DNA from: Cerrena zonata
Lineage: Eukaryota; Basidiomycota; Agaricomycetes; Polyporales; Cerrenaceae
Reading direction: 5' to 3'
DNA length: 64,000 nucleotides
NCBI GenBank assembly: GCA_038087015.1
Contig: JASBNA010000041.1
Coordinates: 1-64,000 of the forward strand
Position numbers and translations under genes: made by a program. Under the pieces are notes generated by a model that saw only the letters and a list, made by a program, of their open reading frames with translations, made no database searches and was not told where the DNA came from. Positions 1 through 12,915 of this stretch are shown here, piece after piece (within the stretch, counting starts at the first letter, position 1; each line of letters begins with the position of its first letter).

Positions 1-712
1 GTGTGTTTTTTTTAAATCAATGTATGATCAATTATGAAGGGTTACTCACCTGTTTACCAGGTCAGCAAGTTCGTCTACGAACACGACGAATTCTTCGTTG
101 GTCCAATTGTCAACAAGCTCAGCAACAGCGGCCGATGTAGGGCCTGCATGCTCGTTTTTCAAACTGGACACGAAACCCCAGGCATCAAGATAAACCTGCA
201 CATGCACATGAACGACGATCGGGAATGCACGTCACAAATCAAATCGCACTCACTCGCTCCATTGCCCAAAGAAAAACTATTCCGTCCTCCAACCTACCAC
301 TTGCACCAACCCTGCTCATCTCAGCGGTATAATCCCGTGTGGCTTTCCGTTCTCGCCAACCGGAAAGTTGCAGTCCGTACTTCTCGGCCACATCTCTGAA
401 GAAGTTGACCTCACGAATGACATTCTGAAGCGCCCCACCTAGTACTGCTACGACTCTCTGGTTATAGTTTTCTCGATCACAGTCAATCCCATCTAGAGAA
501 GAGAACGGGACGGAGGCGAGAAGACATCCAACGAATTTGGGGTAAGCATGTGCAGCATAAAGTCGATCTTGGGAGAGATAGACAGATAGAAGGTCTTTTG
601 AGAGTCTGCCATCTCCAGCCGAGGCGAGAAATGGGTGCTCAGTTGCTGCAGTGTACGATCGGACGGTAGAAAGTCGAACGAGGTGTGAAGTCAAAGACTC
701 CGAGGTTGACAT
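1..712 (-). CDS. TENA/THI-4 family protein (partial, cut by window edge)
   Basis: This looks like a TENA/THI-4 family protein, a helical haem-oxygenase-like fold whose known members include aminopyrimidine hydrolases of thiamine salvage. Visible exons are about 712-254 and 195-50, and the next intron (GTGAGT donor at 49) runs off the window. The chosen ATG (712) opens MSTSESLTSHLV. An open frame continues upstream to 982, but that stretch has no family character. Motifs seen are HPFLASAGDG, VYLSQDRLYAAHAY and, across the intron, AMER joined to VYLDAW, which match the family pattern. Exon 2 encodes an acidic helix ending DELADLVNR. The C-terminal third is missing, but the truncated copy at 42242-42560 shows what it should look like. 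The exact substrate is unknown; fungal members are often annotated only as family proteins. Confidence 0.8.
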
Positions 713-1073
713 AGTGGTCAGGGTTGAAGATTTGGAACTACTAGTAAGCCAGGCGGATTGGTGGGTTATGGCGTCATACGGCAAGCCTCCAAAGCTGACG
801 AAAGGCAAGACAAGTGATGCCAATACTATTGTATAGGCAGTGTACTGACATCTTTGCCCGAGATATAAATATTCAGCGATTGCTGCTAGAGCTGGTGGCG
901 GTGGACTCGAACAAGTGATGTCGACAATGAAGAAATAAACGAAGTGACGGAGCGCTGGAGATGAATGTAATTCGAGAAACAAGTAACGCTATAGTACATT
1001 TACATAAGACCCACAGAAACATCATGATACAGTATTGTACACAAGAACATCACGATAAAGCATAATAAATCAC
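713..1073. other. Intergenic: TENA promoter and 3' end of the giant gene
   Basis: This 361 nt gap lies between two minus-strand genes. It should hold the 3' untranslated region of the DUF3638-type gene and the promoter of the TENA gene. A frame open to 982 is an N-terminal extension of the TENA frame without conserved content. I see no other feature. Confidence 0.5.
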
Positions 1074-4000
1074 CTAAAAGTCGCTGCTGTCCAAAGGACG
1101 TAGATGTAACATCTTTCCCACATGGGTTTCTCGATATCCCATCCCCTTCCGCCTTGAGCTCACTAGATGCTTGAAACATTCCAAGACAGGACCATCACAT
1201 TTGATGCGTATGGAATCACCAACATCTAGCCTCCGGATCCCTAATAACTCTTCTGCTTTATGGTACATCTCCAGGTTGTCCAAGTATAGTTGACCAGAGA
1301 TAAGGTTCAGCTGACTCTGAATCTCGAGTGACGGTTGTGAGTACGAGAGTTGCTTTGCGCCAGAAAGAGCATAACCAGAAAGGTCTGAGAAAGATCTCAT
1401 CCACTCCGTAACACGAGGATTGAAGATGTGAAGCCTTGTGTGGAGAGACTTTCGAATGTCTGGTAATAACTCGTTCACTTCGTGAGGACTTGGAATCACA
1501 AAGATCGTGCTCTTGTCCGCTAGCGTTCCAGAAATGACCCAGTTTACGGGACGCATGAAGTCCAGGAGCCTTTGTGAACCCGAAGATACAACGGTTCGAG
1601 TAAAGTCTCGGGTCACATAGAGTCCCGCAGACCACGTCCATCTGAGAGTGCGCTGTGCGGGACTTGAAGGCAGGAGTTCCGCCACAGGTATGAAGCACTT
1701 TGACTGCGTGTTGAATCTACCGGTTAGGACGAACCTCTTAATATCTTTGTGTAGGTTCGGTTTCTTTGGTTTGATTCTTGGTGGGCGTTCTACTTCGCGC
1801 TCCTGCACCACTTCCTGACTGACCTCACGCTCTTGTTCTTCCCCAAATTTCGTCTGAGAGAGACTGGTTATCCCAAACGAATCCAAGCGATCCCTGATTG
1901 TAGGAAGTTGGAATGCTGGGTGTTCCACCTCATGGAGTGCAGAAACATCCATTCCATACAGCTCTTCAAGCGTCTTCGATTCGCGCTGTCTCCACGCCTC
2001 GCGAAGGGCTTCAACATCGGATGAAGCAGAATAGATTACGTATGATTTCTGACGCCGATCATGATCCACACCTTGTTGTGCCCACTGTGGAATGTATCTG
2101 TCGATTTCGAGCAATGTTTCAAGTATAGACCATTTGATGATATCTGAAACTTCAGGGATATCGTTGGGAGAAAGGTTTCCAATCTCGCGAATGTGTCGGT
2201 CGATCTGAGGCGGTGCACAAAAGACGAGAGATTGACCGGTACCGTAACCAAGCTTCCTCATCCTCATACACCCTATAATGCACGCCTCAATACCTAGCTG
2301 AGAGAGTAATTGACGAAACATACCTTGAACTAATCTGTCTTTCGTGACCTTCGGTCCTAGTGTGACTACAGCACGAGCATCCCTCGGTAACTTCAAATCC
2401 GTCCCGCGGGTATGGGCATCATCGAGGTACACAATGCATTCATCTAATCGCTGCTTGAACGAAGATGAATGTAAAGGTTCAGTTTTCTGCGGTTGCTGCT
2501 TCGTGACCACCGTCAGTTCGTCCTCTTCATTGAAGAAGACCGCAGCAGGGACATCAGAACGCAAAGAGAGCCAGCACAGAGCAAGAGCTTCATTGCTGAG
2601 CTGAATCATCTGCGCTCCTACGTCAAGTAGTACCCGAACATCGGGATACTCAATTGTAAGCCTTTCCAGGAACTCTTGAGCAGTCAGGGTTTGCTCAGGT
2701 TGGTGTAGACTCCCAATACAAAAGTAGGTGTTATTCTCCGGTTGAAGAAGGTACGAAAGCACCCTAGCATTAGTACTCTCCTGTTCGGGTCGACTATACT
2801 GAGTGATGGATGTGGGCATGAGGAAACGATTGTCGTTCGTTCCGCTGAATCCTGTGGTCAGAGGTCCGCTTTCTTCAACCAAATCCCAGCCGGTCGTCGT
2901 CAACTTGTGCGGAAACGTCTTTGCCTCTTGCGGGAAGACAACCTGATAGAGGAAGAAATCTGCCGTTGCAGAATTATTCTTGAAAAGTGGTACCAGAAGA
3001 TTATAGAATTGGTCTGAATCATCAATGTTGATACCGGACAATCGCTGAAGAGTTTCGGGGATGTCATGGCCGTGTTGTACCCACCACCAGTACGCTAATG
3101 CTGGATTATCTAGCCTGTACAAGAGGTTGAAGCATTGGCGAAGTTGAGGAGCAGTGAGACCACCGTAGTAGTATGTTAGGCAAGTCAATGTGAGCGCGAC
3201 ATCAGGATGTCCAAATTCGGATCGTAAGCTAGGTACATCCTAGAACCAGCAAAAGATCAGTATGCAGGCATTCGTTTCGAGGCTTGAAGATACGCACCTT
3301 TGCCCGATATGGCACGGCAAGACGTGATCGCCGAAGGTCATGTCCATAGTCAACTTTCCAACGCCGTTCCGACAGGGCGTAGTTGATGATCCCACTGCCT
3401 CCTGAGAGCAAACCTCGAAGAAGTAGGATGTTGGACCAATTCCCAGTCTCTTCAAAGTAGCTCTTCAACATATCGTAGTCTGATATGACAATATCAGACT
3501 CCACAAGGAAGCGGCGAGCTATAACCTGGATAGAACTCGGGATGAACGCTAGGGACAATGTCGGAATTCGATTATTGAACGCGTCATCAGCAAGGAGACA
3601 GCTCAGCTTCCTACTGAGCGAGGAACTGAGAATCCGGATAATGGGAAAATCACCCATGCGTTCATCTACCTCAAGCTCCGTGGGGTGTTGGGGTCGCAGC
3701 TCCAGAGCGTGTCGGTGTACCAGATGGAGAACCCATTGGATGGTGCCCCACCTATCAGAATAGTTTTGGAGAGTTTCTTGGTGACCGATTGTATAAATTA
3801 GCTGATAACGGACATGCAAAATCTCGTCACTCTCGTCGAGGATATCCCGAGAATTCTGCGTTAGCCATGCTTGTGTTTCTTGCAAGATGTTGGAGAGTCC
3901 TCCTGAATCGCTAGTGGGCTCGGAGATGATCCGATCGACAGCCATTAGTTTCAGGGACAGGATGTGTTCGGGTTGAACTACCAAGATACCACCACAGTCC

Positions 4001-7000
4001 ATGCATTGTTTGTAAAGTCCTTGGAGAAGGCGCATTTCCTCTTCCCCGATGTGCAGGTGTCTGGAGAAAGGAACGTAATAAACCCGGCGGTCACAAAGGT
4101 GGCTAAGACGTTGTACGAGAAGTTCAAACATTTGTCTCGAAAGAGATTTGAGTACGATAACACGAACAAGCTGCTTGCGATTGGCGAGTGTCGCAGCTAC
4201 GATTGGGACAATGACAGAGGATTTACCTTCTCCCATGTTCAATTGCAAGGACGTATTCTTCCCGGATGGAGGGGCTATCATATCTGAGGCTATCTCTGCT
4301 TGAACATGTCTAATGAGGAAGTTTCCTGCGATCTGACAGCGTTGAGTTTTGTTAAGACTCGCAGTGTAACTGCCAAAATATAAAAACAAACCTGCACCAG
4401 AAGCCAGTCCGGGTTACGCAAGGCTTCTTCTCGATCGAAACGGTCGTTCTTCCTTTCATTCACGAATTCATCAGTTCTCCCGTAGAGGTAGTGATCGAGA
4501 AGTCGTCGAGAGCGTTGGTGCTCTAGGAAACGTTCCGCAAAATATACCAACAATTCAGGCCAGCCTGAGTAAATTATCGATGATCGAACATGGATGTTCA
4601 ATTGTTGCAGCAATGTTCTGGAACAGATGATCGGCCATTGACCAGCCTCGTAGAGAATGTGTCCGTGTAGCGTGGAGGGAGCGGTTGCCTCCCGAATCTC
4701 AGTCAATAAGGATACGCAATCTCTGGCAGACAAATCCTGGTATCGTAGTAATGGTGTCAGTTCTATGCTCTCGGTTCGCTGGCCACCATCTTCTTCTAGA
4801 ACTTGACAGCTTCGTCGTAAATCATTTGCATACAAGTTGCAAACTGCTGATGACTGATGATGACGCCCAGCGAGCTTGGTAAGTATCGTCTCGAGTTTAG
4901 TAGGAATCTGTAACTGGGAACCAAAGGGATGAGTGGGGAACGATGACAACAAAACTGGTAGTGGAGACATGAGAAGATGACAGAGTGTCGGTGGAGAGGG
5001 TGGCGGTACACGGTCTTCATCCATACGAGCTGATGATATTTGATATAGAAAATCCGCCAAAGCGGTGGTATCAACTTCTGCCGATTGACTAGGCGCGAGG
5101 TTCCTAGAAGAAAGTACGACCTCGAGAGACTTGAAATAGTCTCGCAGTTGCGCATTACGCCTACAGCTTGAGAAGTAATCTGCTACCTTCTGGATACCTG
5201 CCCCAACATCGACCCAACATTTGACATCGGCTCCTGGTTCTCGCAAGTTGACTTGAGGCCATTGGTCGATGAAATGGTTTACCATGCAGGCAAGCGCCTT
5301 CTCTGTCTCGCAACTCCGATGATGATCTCTTCGTTTAGCAAAGTTGCCAGGTGCTTCAGACTTCTCCTGACACAGTTCAAAGGATGGAGTGTCTTCTAAC
5401 CGTCGTATCCCAGGTTCCAGAAATCCCCGCAGAGTAGGCCTGCTAGGTTTGAACCCATCGCATAGTGTGTAGATGTCCGATAATGGATCGAGCTTGCGTG
5501 TGGCATGGCTCGCGATCAACGCCATAAACATGAAGGCAGCTTTCTGCATGGACGGGTTGGCATAGGCCATAGCCGAGAACGTGAATACTACTTGATATCG
5601 CCATTTGATATGAGTTGGTTCCGTCGTACGACAAAGATTATAGATTTCCAACCAACGACTTTCCAAATCACCAGCCAACCAAGCTCTGTGATATGAGAAT
5701 GTTTGTATAGTGTCGAGTTTCCGATCCGAGGGATAACGGGTAATAGTACGTGACTGCGACCAACACATGAGTTCATCCCATATAGGTGAAGGGAAGCATG
5801 AGAAGATTTTGAGATCCGAGCTTGAGGATTTCGCTACCTCATAAGAGGCTGTAAGTGCATCACGATGAGTCGACAAGCTGTTGACGAAGTTATTGTAGGA
5901 GGCGTCACAACAACCTGCCTCGATGATGTCTGAAAAGTCACGGCAGTAATAACTTAGACACCGGTTGATAGCACGAATAGTCAAATGTTGCGAGGATGAA
6001 AGTGGATTGAAGGAATCGTCGAATGTGTATCCATGAAAAACTTGGAGTGTTTTCACATGCGCGAAAATCCGTGAGACCAGGATCGTGAATGCATTATGCT
6101 GAGATAGGGGCGGAAGCGATGGGTCCCAATAAGTGCTCTGCATCGACTGCAAATGGGAGGGGTAAAAGACTCGTCGCGGAGATAGAGTAGCTATCTTTGC
6201 AAGCTGCTCCAAAAAATCGAACTTGATTTCAATGAGGGAAAAGGATCGGGCGCTCCTTAGACCCAGCAATGCTTCTTCAGTTCCAGTTCGATTAAGAAGA
6301 GGATCTGGTAAGCAATGCGAGGTGACTGCATGAAGGTAAAGCATGTAAAACCAACTCTTCATCCCACTTTCACTAGCAAGACAGCCTAGCATGTCATCGA
6401 CGGTATAGATATGGTATTCCACAGAGGTCAACAATGTCGTATTGACGTGGACGGAGACATGATGATCAGTGCACTTGCTGACAACCTTCCCAAACGGTAT
6501 GACAATTAGGCGGGCTTCTGCGGTATGTTCGGAATGAGAGAGTCTCTTGCGGAGAATAAGTTGATTGGTTAGTCCAAACAGCGTCCCTGCAGCTTGGTGA
6601 TCATCTACAATGTAGCCTCTAGTGTTTCCCGATTCCAACTGTTGATCTTTGTTGACAAAGAATGTCAGATGGGACCGAGGGAAGTCTGCGCAAACTCTCC
6701 TCAATTCCGAGTTGGGGTCATAGGTTATGACCATGTGCTGTGCTTCTTCCAATGGTTGGAGACGGGTGGATATCATGCTGAAAAGACTGCTATGAATATC
6801 AACAACTTTGGTCGCAGAATATCTTCCCTGGGTTAGCTGGCGTGAATCGACACTGAGGTGAAGATTCTCATCATTGGAACACCAGACATTGTTGAGTGGT
6901 CGGAATTCGATAACCTTTGTTGTGAGATTCAACCAATGCACGTAATGTCGCGTGAGTGGAAACGGAAGATCATCGGCCAGAATGGTGTGGGGGATGACTT

Positions 7001-10000
7001 CAAGGATCTCGATCTCATCGTCTGTGCCTTTGCGAGAGGCTCTCACAAGGAGCTGATCTTCAGAAAACGCAAATGAGAGCTTGAGAATACTCGTCAATGA
7101 AAGGCCATATGAATAATTAAGGTCACAATTACCTGATTTCCATGGAGCGAACGACGGCTCGAGAAGTCCATCGGAGATAAAGCAAATGGTATCACATCTA
7201 AGATTTGCTACAATGATATCAGCAACTGACATTTTGTATTTACTAGTTGCATACTCACGTCACCAAAAATACGTTGGTATGTTTCATGGCTCGTATAGGA
7301 CTTCGGTAACCGTCCGAGGGGTTTACCATTGACCAGAAATTGACCGTCAAAGATGTTGCAGTGGATAGTTGCACCGTTAGCTGCGTGTGTTGTCCACCAA
7401 CGTGTACTTGAAGCATGCACCGGCATCCAACGTACATTGGTGTTTCTTCTGAAAGACACCCATATAGCTCGAACGGCGTTGTCTAGTCCTTGATTGGTGT
7501 TCGGTATCCGTTTCGCAACGAAATCCTGGAGACGGTGGCGGAGCCTATGGTCACGGGAAAGCACCCTCTGTACGTCAGCCGAAACGTGGTCACTACTGGT
7601 AGGCGTGTGCTGGTGGATTATGAAAGCAGAGTGTATGTATACGTGGAGGTCCGCATCCGTGTCAAAGACACCAGGGTAGTGATGTGAGTCAACATCATAA
7701 GTGATGCGACACGTTGCAGCCACAACAAGAATACGTTGGGAGTAGTCCCGAATCTCTTGAGGTTCCGTTCTGGCCTCAATGACTTTCTCCAACTCTAGAG
7801 CCCACCGGTAAGTTATAAGCCTAGCCTTTCGCAGGATTTCATAGGATCTGTTCGAAACTTCAGTACCGCTCAGTTGGGAGGCGAGTACCCGAGAGACGAT
7901 GATAACTAAGACAATTGGATTAGTTCAAGAGCTAATTGATAGGTGAGAGTCGAAATACCAATTGTTTTGATTGTCACGACTTGTCTCCAATTTGCTTCCT
8001 CCCATTAGTGAAGTTTGAAGAATATCCAATAGAAGAAGTAAAAAATTCGAGTCAGCCAAGACTTCGTGCCATTCTCGAGTAGAAGTGGAGTCTGCCGAAG
8101 AACGCGGTCCTAGCTGACACACAGCTTGCGCCAAGAGTTGGTGGACCTCTTCGCGTTCAAACGAGAGAGCATTTGATGCACATTCACGCATGACATTCAA
8201 CCACTGTGTTCGGCCGCCACTCCGCAGGGTTCCATAGGCAATGTGTTCATGCAGAGTGAGTTCCGATGGACACTTGACTTGCTCTGCTAGAGCTTCATTG
8301 GCAGTATGACAAGTCGAGGACAGTGTATGCTGAAGATATGCATACGGACTATCACAAGAAATGCAGTAGGTCCCATACGATGCCACGCTGGTCTTGTCGA
8401 ACCGATTAGCGGCCCAAGTTCCACTATCACGATCATACAGACGCCAGTGAGACCCATGGTTCAGCAGTACCGCTGATTCTTTGGCTGGTATGTCAACGGG
8501 ACGATAGTGGCTACGAGTAAATTGTTTGGTGGTTGATGATAGCGTGATACGTTTGTAAGAAGGTTGGGACATCCACTGGAACAAGTCGGATGAGGGTAGG
8601 TCACGTTTAGCATCAGCAGGGTCTACATTGGCATTGTTCGTCCCTATGGTACACAGCATGTTGAACGTCACATTCCTCCAGATCGAGAATTCTATAGGAC
8701 ATGCCAATTCAAAAACCACTCTTTCCGCCTGCAATCGATCGGAGGGCAATGGCCACTCATGGACGGTAATTGATAGCTGTCTTGCCCGCTTCTCTAGTTT
8801 ACACTTCGAGCAGGATTTAGCTTTATGTTTGGTATAGTGGCGTTTAAGCTTATCCAAAAGCTGCTTGTACTCGTGGTCAAGAGCCGAGCTCTGCGACATA
8901 AGTTGTGTGTATTCTTTGTTCAGATCTTTGAGCCGGGCGAGCCTAGACTCTCGTTCTGTTCTTGCTCGGGTTTCCATGTTCGATTTGAGTTCCTGTAGGG
9001 TATGCGATTGCTGAAAGTATCGTGTAGAGATGGATTTGTCCGTCAATGTGTCTGAAAAGACAGACGAGTACTCGGCGCCTTGGTGTCGACTTGCTATATA
9101 ATGCTCAATCATTTCAGCACGATCCAGGAAGCGGGAATGGCGAAGTAGGAGAGGATGAAGGAATGTGCATGGTATATCCGGCACATATTGAGGAAGAAGA
9201 GGGAATCGGGTAATGGTGATCTTATCAAGAGCGACCCATATTTCCATCAAAGTGAGGACCACAATCGATCCATCCTCTGGGTTGGTCGCGTAATCTGTCA
9301 GGGCCACTTTCTGATATTGTTCAAAACAGGAGGCAAGTGTCTCGCATGCGTCAGGGCTATCCGTGTTGATTCGAACCCATGAGTCAATGTAGGCATGAAT
9401 AGATTCCTCGAAATCATGTAATGCAATTAACCCATGGTCGGCGAAGTCCTTTGTCAATCCTTCATTACGATAGTGACTGAAGTCTGAAGTTTTCCCTAGA
9501 CGGCGAGGATTGTCAAGTACGAATGTATTCGTTGGGGTATCTTGCTTGCGTTGCAGAGCCTGGATAATATAGTCATATGACTTTGGCAAAGTCAGCTTGG
9601 TTGCGGAATCAAGATTCCAACTCGAGGGATCCCATGGAGGAGATATGGCTTGTTCCCTTTGGATCGTTTCCCATCTGTCCTGCAGGAGCTGGCCGGCATT
9701 CTTCACGGTACTCGCTACGATGGTATCAACAAATGCGGGCGTAGGCGTCTCGCGGAGTTTATAAAACCCGCGAGCCACCTTCGCTCTCATTGTGAACAAC
9801 ATGTCACTGGATATGCCATGTTCGATTGCTTTTGACATAAGCCGAGCCCGAAGAAATATCATGAAGCTTTTGTATTCATGATGATGCTTCAAAGTGGTTT
9901 GAAGCACGACACGAATAATTAACCAGAGCGGAGCCCGACGCCAAGGTTTGGCTGCATCGAGCCACAGAACATCATCTGCGATTCGCTTTCGAACTCGTCG

Positions 10001-10705
10001 TACATCGACTGTACGTCCTAACCCGCCAAGGATCGCGATCAAGAGGTGGGAGATGTATCGGGAGTCAATAGAGTCTCTCGTCTCGGGGACCTTTGTGCCA
10101 GCTTTTCGAGTCTTTGGAGTGACGTCGTCTATGAGATCGACGTCCATCTGCGTCAAAAATGAGGAAAGCTCCGAAAGAAAGCAATGGTCAGCGAATGTCG
10201 AGGTAGGGATGGCCACGGCATGTCCAGGGTAGGAGCATTCGAGCTTCCCGGTGGTGCTCATCACCGGTTCGTTCTTTAGAGATACTTCGAATACTTCAAA
10301 AACAACCTCCGTCGCGAGTCGGCGAACGACAACGCACGCATTCTGCGCACGGATATGTAATGCGAGTAAACCTGCAGAATCGATTGATTAACATTTGTCC
10401 AGGAGACCAAGGCGACCCATACTATTCTGTTTCATCCCACGTAGATCTCCGTAAAGAGTCTGTTTCGAGAGCGGTATTTGAGATGTGCGTAACGATTGAC
10501 GTAACATGTCAATAACGGGGACCCATTGCTCTCCTTTCTCGATAGAAAGGTTGGATACGTATTCCTGTGCGAACTCGAGGGTGGCCTGTGACATGAGGAT
10601 ATTGATGTTTTGCTCCTCATATTCGCTCGGTGCCGCCTGAGGTAGCTCTGGTGGTAAGAAAATGTGTTCAATAAGACCTATGAAGGTTCGTATATCGGTC
10701 CCCAT
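1074..10705 (-). CDS. Giant DUF6606/DUF3638/DUF3645 protein (about 3,100 aa)
   Basis: This multi-exon gene encodes a member of the very large fungal proteins annotated with DUF6606, DUF3638 and DUF3645, some of which are catalogued as ubiquitinyl-hydrolase-like; the function is not established. The chosen start is the ATG at 10705 (MGTDIRTFIGLIEHIFLPPE), because FLPPxLP near the N-terminus is typical of DUF6606. A second early exon carries LALHIRAQNACVVVRRL. The middle contains a coiled, charged stretch and a CSKCK motif (about 8800). The DUF3638 core has IAGNFLIRHVQAE followed by LNMGEGKSSVIVP, a Walker-A-like loop. Confident junctions are 4392/4332 (intron 4391-4333) and 3298/3239 (intron 3297-3240). 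The junctions near 10400, 7800-7930 and 7250 are uncertain. The last exon is 3239-1074. No in-frame disruption is evident once introns are removed. Total length agrees with the family. Confidence 0.8.
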
Positions 10706-10718
10706 GTCTGTACTACAG

Positions 10719-11020
10719 CTAGGGAGATGAGAGTATGAGGGGAAAGCGGGTCTGTGAGAGATATCGATAAGCACGCACGTACCGACGTGGCCCATCCATT
10801 TGGGTTGTATGAATTGCTACCGCAAACCAATAACTTGGCGTCTGTGTCCAACAATGGATGCCTATTTCCCAAGCTGAGATAGAGCGACCATTTGCCTGTG
10901 GGACGCAAATATGGTCATTCAAGTCTGCATGACGAAGAATAATATGTTCATCTGCCAATGGGTCATGGTAAGGTAAGTTGAAGAGTGGTTTGTACGCAAG
11001 ATCGAACTTACCTAGTACCT
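10719..11020 (-). pseudogene. Possible relic of a phosphotransferase (APH-like) gene
   Basis: A minus-strand frame reads LFNLPYHDPLADEHIILRHA, then DLNDHICVPQANGRSISAWEIG and PSYWFAVAIH. The pattern resembles the catalytic loop of fungal aminoglycoside-phosphotransferase-like proteins, HxDLxxxN ... DWE. The catalytic Asn and the Asp of DWE are not conserved here, and I found no N-lobe nearby. It sits directly upstream of the giant gene and could instead be non-coding. This is a weak call from pattern resemblance. Confidence 0.3.
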
Positions 11021-11540
11021 GGTACTGTTTCAGTGGTGAAGAGTCTAAGACATCCTAGGATTCCTAGCTGAGCTATGCCATCGCTGTTAATCCCAGCCAT
11101 ATACCAGCTTCAATTTGAATAGTCGCAAGTACTCGCTAGAGAGGTAAACGGTGATCTTGTGAAGGTACCGGTAGACTTCCTATTTTTCTCAGAAAAAGTT
11201 TGGTCTTGAGAATATTACGTAATTAACCATATTATTAACATACCGATACTGAAGTGGATCTTTACAATAGCTAGTACTTAGTACCATCATAGTAGTCTCG
11301 GTTCCCGCCGATGTCGAGACTTTTGTATATCATTCCAAGCTCCAAGGAATTGTGAGCTATGCTCTACTCCGACTCAGCCCCGGTGGCAGTTACTTTCCTA
11401 GCCTTCCTTTTTGGGATGGAGGTTTCGGAGCTTGGAAAGACTTGACCTAGTACCGTACTTTGTGCTGAATGAAAATCAGCCTCTCTCCACTCAAATTCTG
11501 GCATTCGACCTGAATTTCGGTCGCAAAACTTGAAACTCCC
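11021..11540. other. Intergenic, upstream of MYND gene A
   Basis: I see no coding potential. The left part is AT-rich (11200-11280). It holds the presumed promoter of MYND gene A. It does not align by eye with the sequence upstream of the second MYND gene (beyond 47480), so the duplication seems to end near the start codon. Confidence 0.5.
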
Positions 11541-12546
11541 ATGTCTACAGCCTTTCAGGTCTTTCAGCAGGTCCCTCTTGCATTTTTCGGTAACGATCAG
11601 AAGAAACCTCTTGATCTATATGTGAAATGCATCAGGAAAATCCTCAAAGACGAGAACCTGATGCAGATACCCCCGCCGGGCACTCTCCCTAGCATTCCTG
11701 CAGCTCCACTCGAGATCCTTGCAATGTCTTTCGATGGGCTTACTAGCTTTTTCAGAGACGGATCGTTCAATCAAGGTTCCTGCTCCCCGTCTATATTTTC
11801 TAATATGACTGACCGTTAATCAGAAAATGCCCCCGATGGTTACAAACTGATCAACGAGTTCCGCCCAAATAGTAGCAAGGAGTTCTCGCGATTTACTACT
11901 CCGAAAGAGAAGCTGCTCCTCAAAGCACTTCAGATCTACGCCGGCTTCACTCTAGGTCTTATTGCATGGGAGAAGAAGAATCGAGCTACTACCGCAAAAA
12001 GATATCAGGAAACTCTTGAACTTGCGGCCACATATCCTCCGTGGAATAATGTTGACCTACAGAGCAAATACCTTGATCGGTGGGCGATGAATTGCGTGCA
12101 GCAGGTCAAGGATAACCTCGCTGTCATCATTCGAAATGATACTATCAACGCACAAAGGGCTCAGCAAGCTCATGGCTCACAGGACGGAAATTTCAGGAGG
12201 GATGTTGTTCAAGCGCGAAATACACGGGTAGACGCGTTCGGTGATATCTCCGTCGATGACACTATTTCGATCGCGACAGATAGTTGTGGCTCCTGTGGAA
12301 AACGTGAAGTGAAACTGTCGCGTTGCAGTAAGTGCAAGAAGGTAGCATGTGAGTCACGAATCGTGTTATATTTCGCATTGTAATTTTGATGGGTCCCTAC
12401 GTTTGCCTTGTAAGACTGCGGTAGAGACTGTCAGACAGCGGACTGGAAGTACGTCTTGCAATCATATAATGTCTAAAACTCCGACACTAATATATTCTTC
12501 CACTCATAGGTCCCACAAGGCTGCCTGCCATGCCCCTACTTCTTGA
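11541..12546 (+). CDS. MYND zinc-finger protein, copy A
   Basis: This four-exon gene (11541-11775, 11824-12348, 12415-12448, 12510-12546) encodes about 276 aa. The N-terminal 75 residues (AFFGNDQKKPLDLYVKCIRK, then a proline-rich loop) form a region I cannot name. The middle contains a helical TPR-like stretch (KLLLKALQIYAGFTLGLIAW). The C-terminus is a MYND zinc finger: CGSCGKREV, SRCSKCKK, YCGRDCQTADW, then HKAAC. The Cys/His ligands are complete once exons 2-4 are joined, which supports the splicing. MYND fingers bind short proline-rich ligands and usually mediate protein contacts. The gene converges on P450 A. Its near twin is the minus-strand gene at 46469-47479, with the same exon structure. 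Confidence 0.85.
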
Positions 12547-12915
12547 TCTTTGCAAGTCAGATAGGATTTGAACTTTACAATAAGTAATAAATGTATTTCA
12601 GATAATATTCACGAACTTTCCAATTGTATCACATAGCTATGCCCTCGGGCTCTTCATGGGAGACTCCCCTTCAATAAGAAAAGCCTCGGGATATTAATCG
12701 TGAGATCGACTTCCAGCGTACATCGGTGCCTGAGACAAATTTGGAACTCATTGCGATATCGAGACTGCGTTCTGTATACTATTACCGTGATCAAGCACGA
12801 AATGGACGTCCTTAGTATTTTCAAATTGATAGAAGAGTCCTTCGAAATCAATCGATCCTACGTAACCAATCAACACATCCTTTCGATTATTCACCCCTAT
12901 GATCCAACAAAGGAT
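12547..12915. other. Convergent intergenic between MYND A and P450 A
   Basis: This gap holds the 3' ends of two convergent genes. No gene is supported. The equivalent gap in the right arm (45970-46468) is about 130 nt longer. Confidence 0.5.

Noticed and set aside
239..982. TENA protein starting at 982
   Set aside because: The extra 90 residues lack family character. The internal ATG at 712 gives the standard TENA N-terminus.
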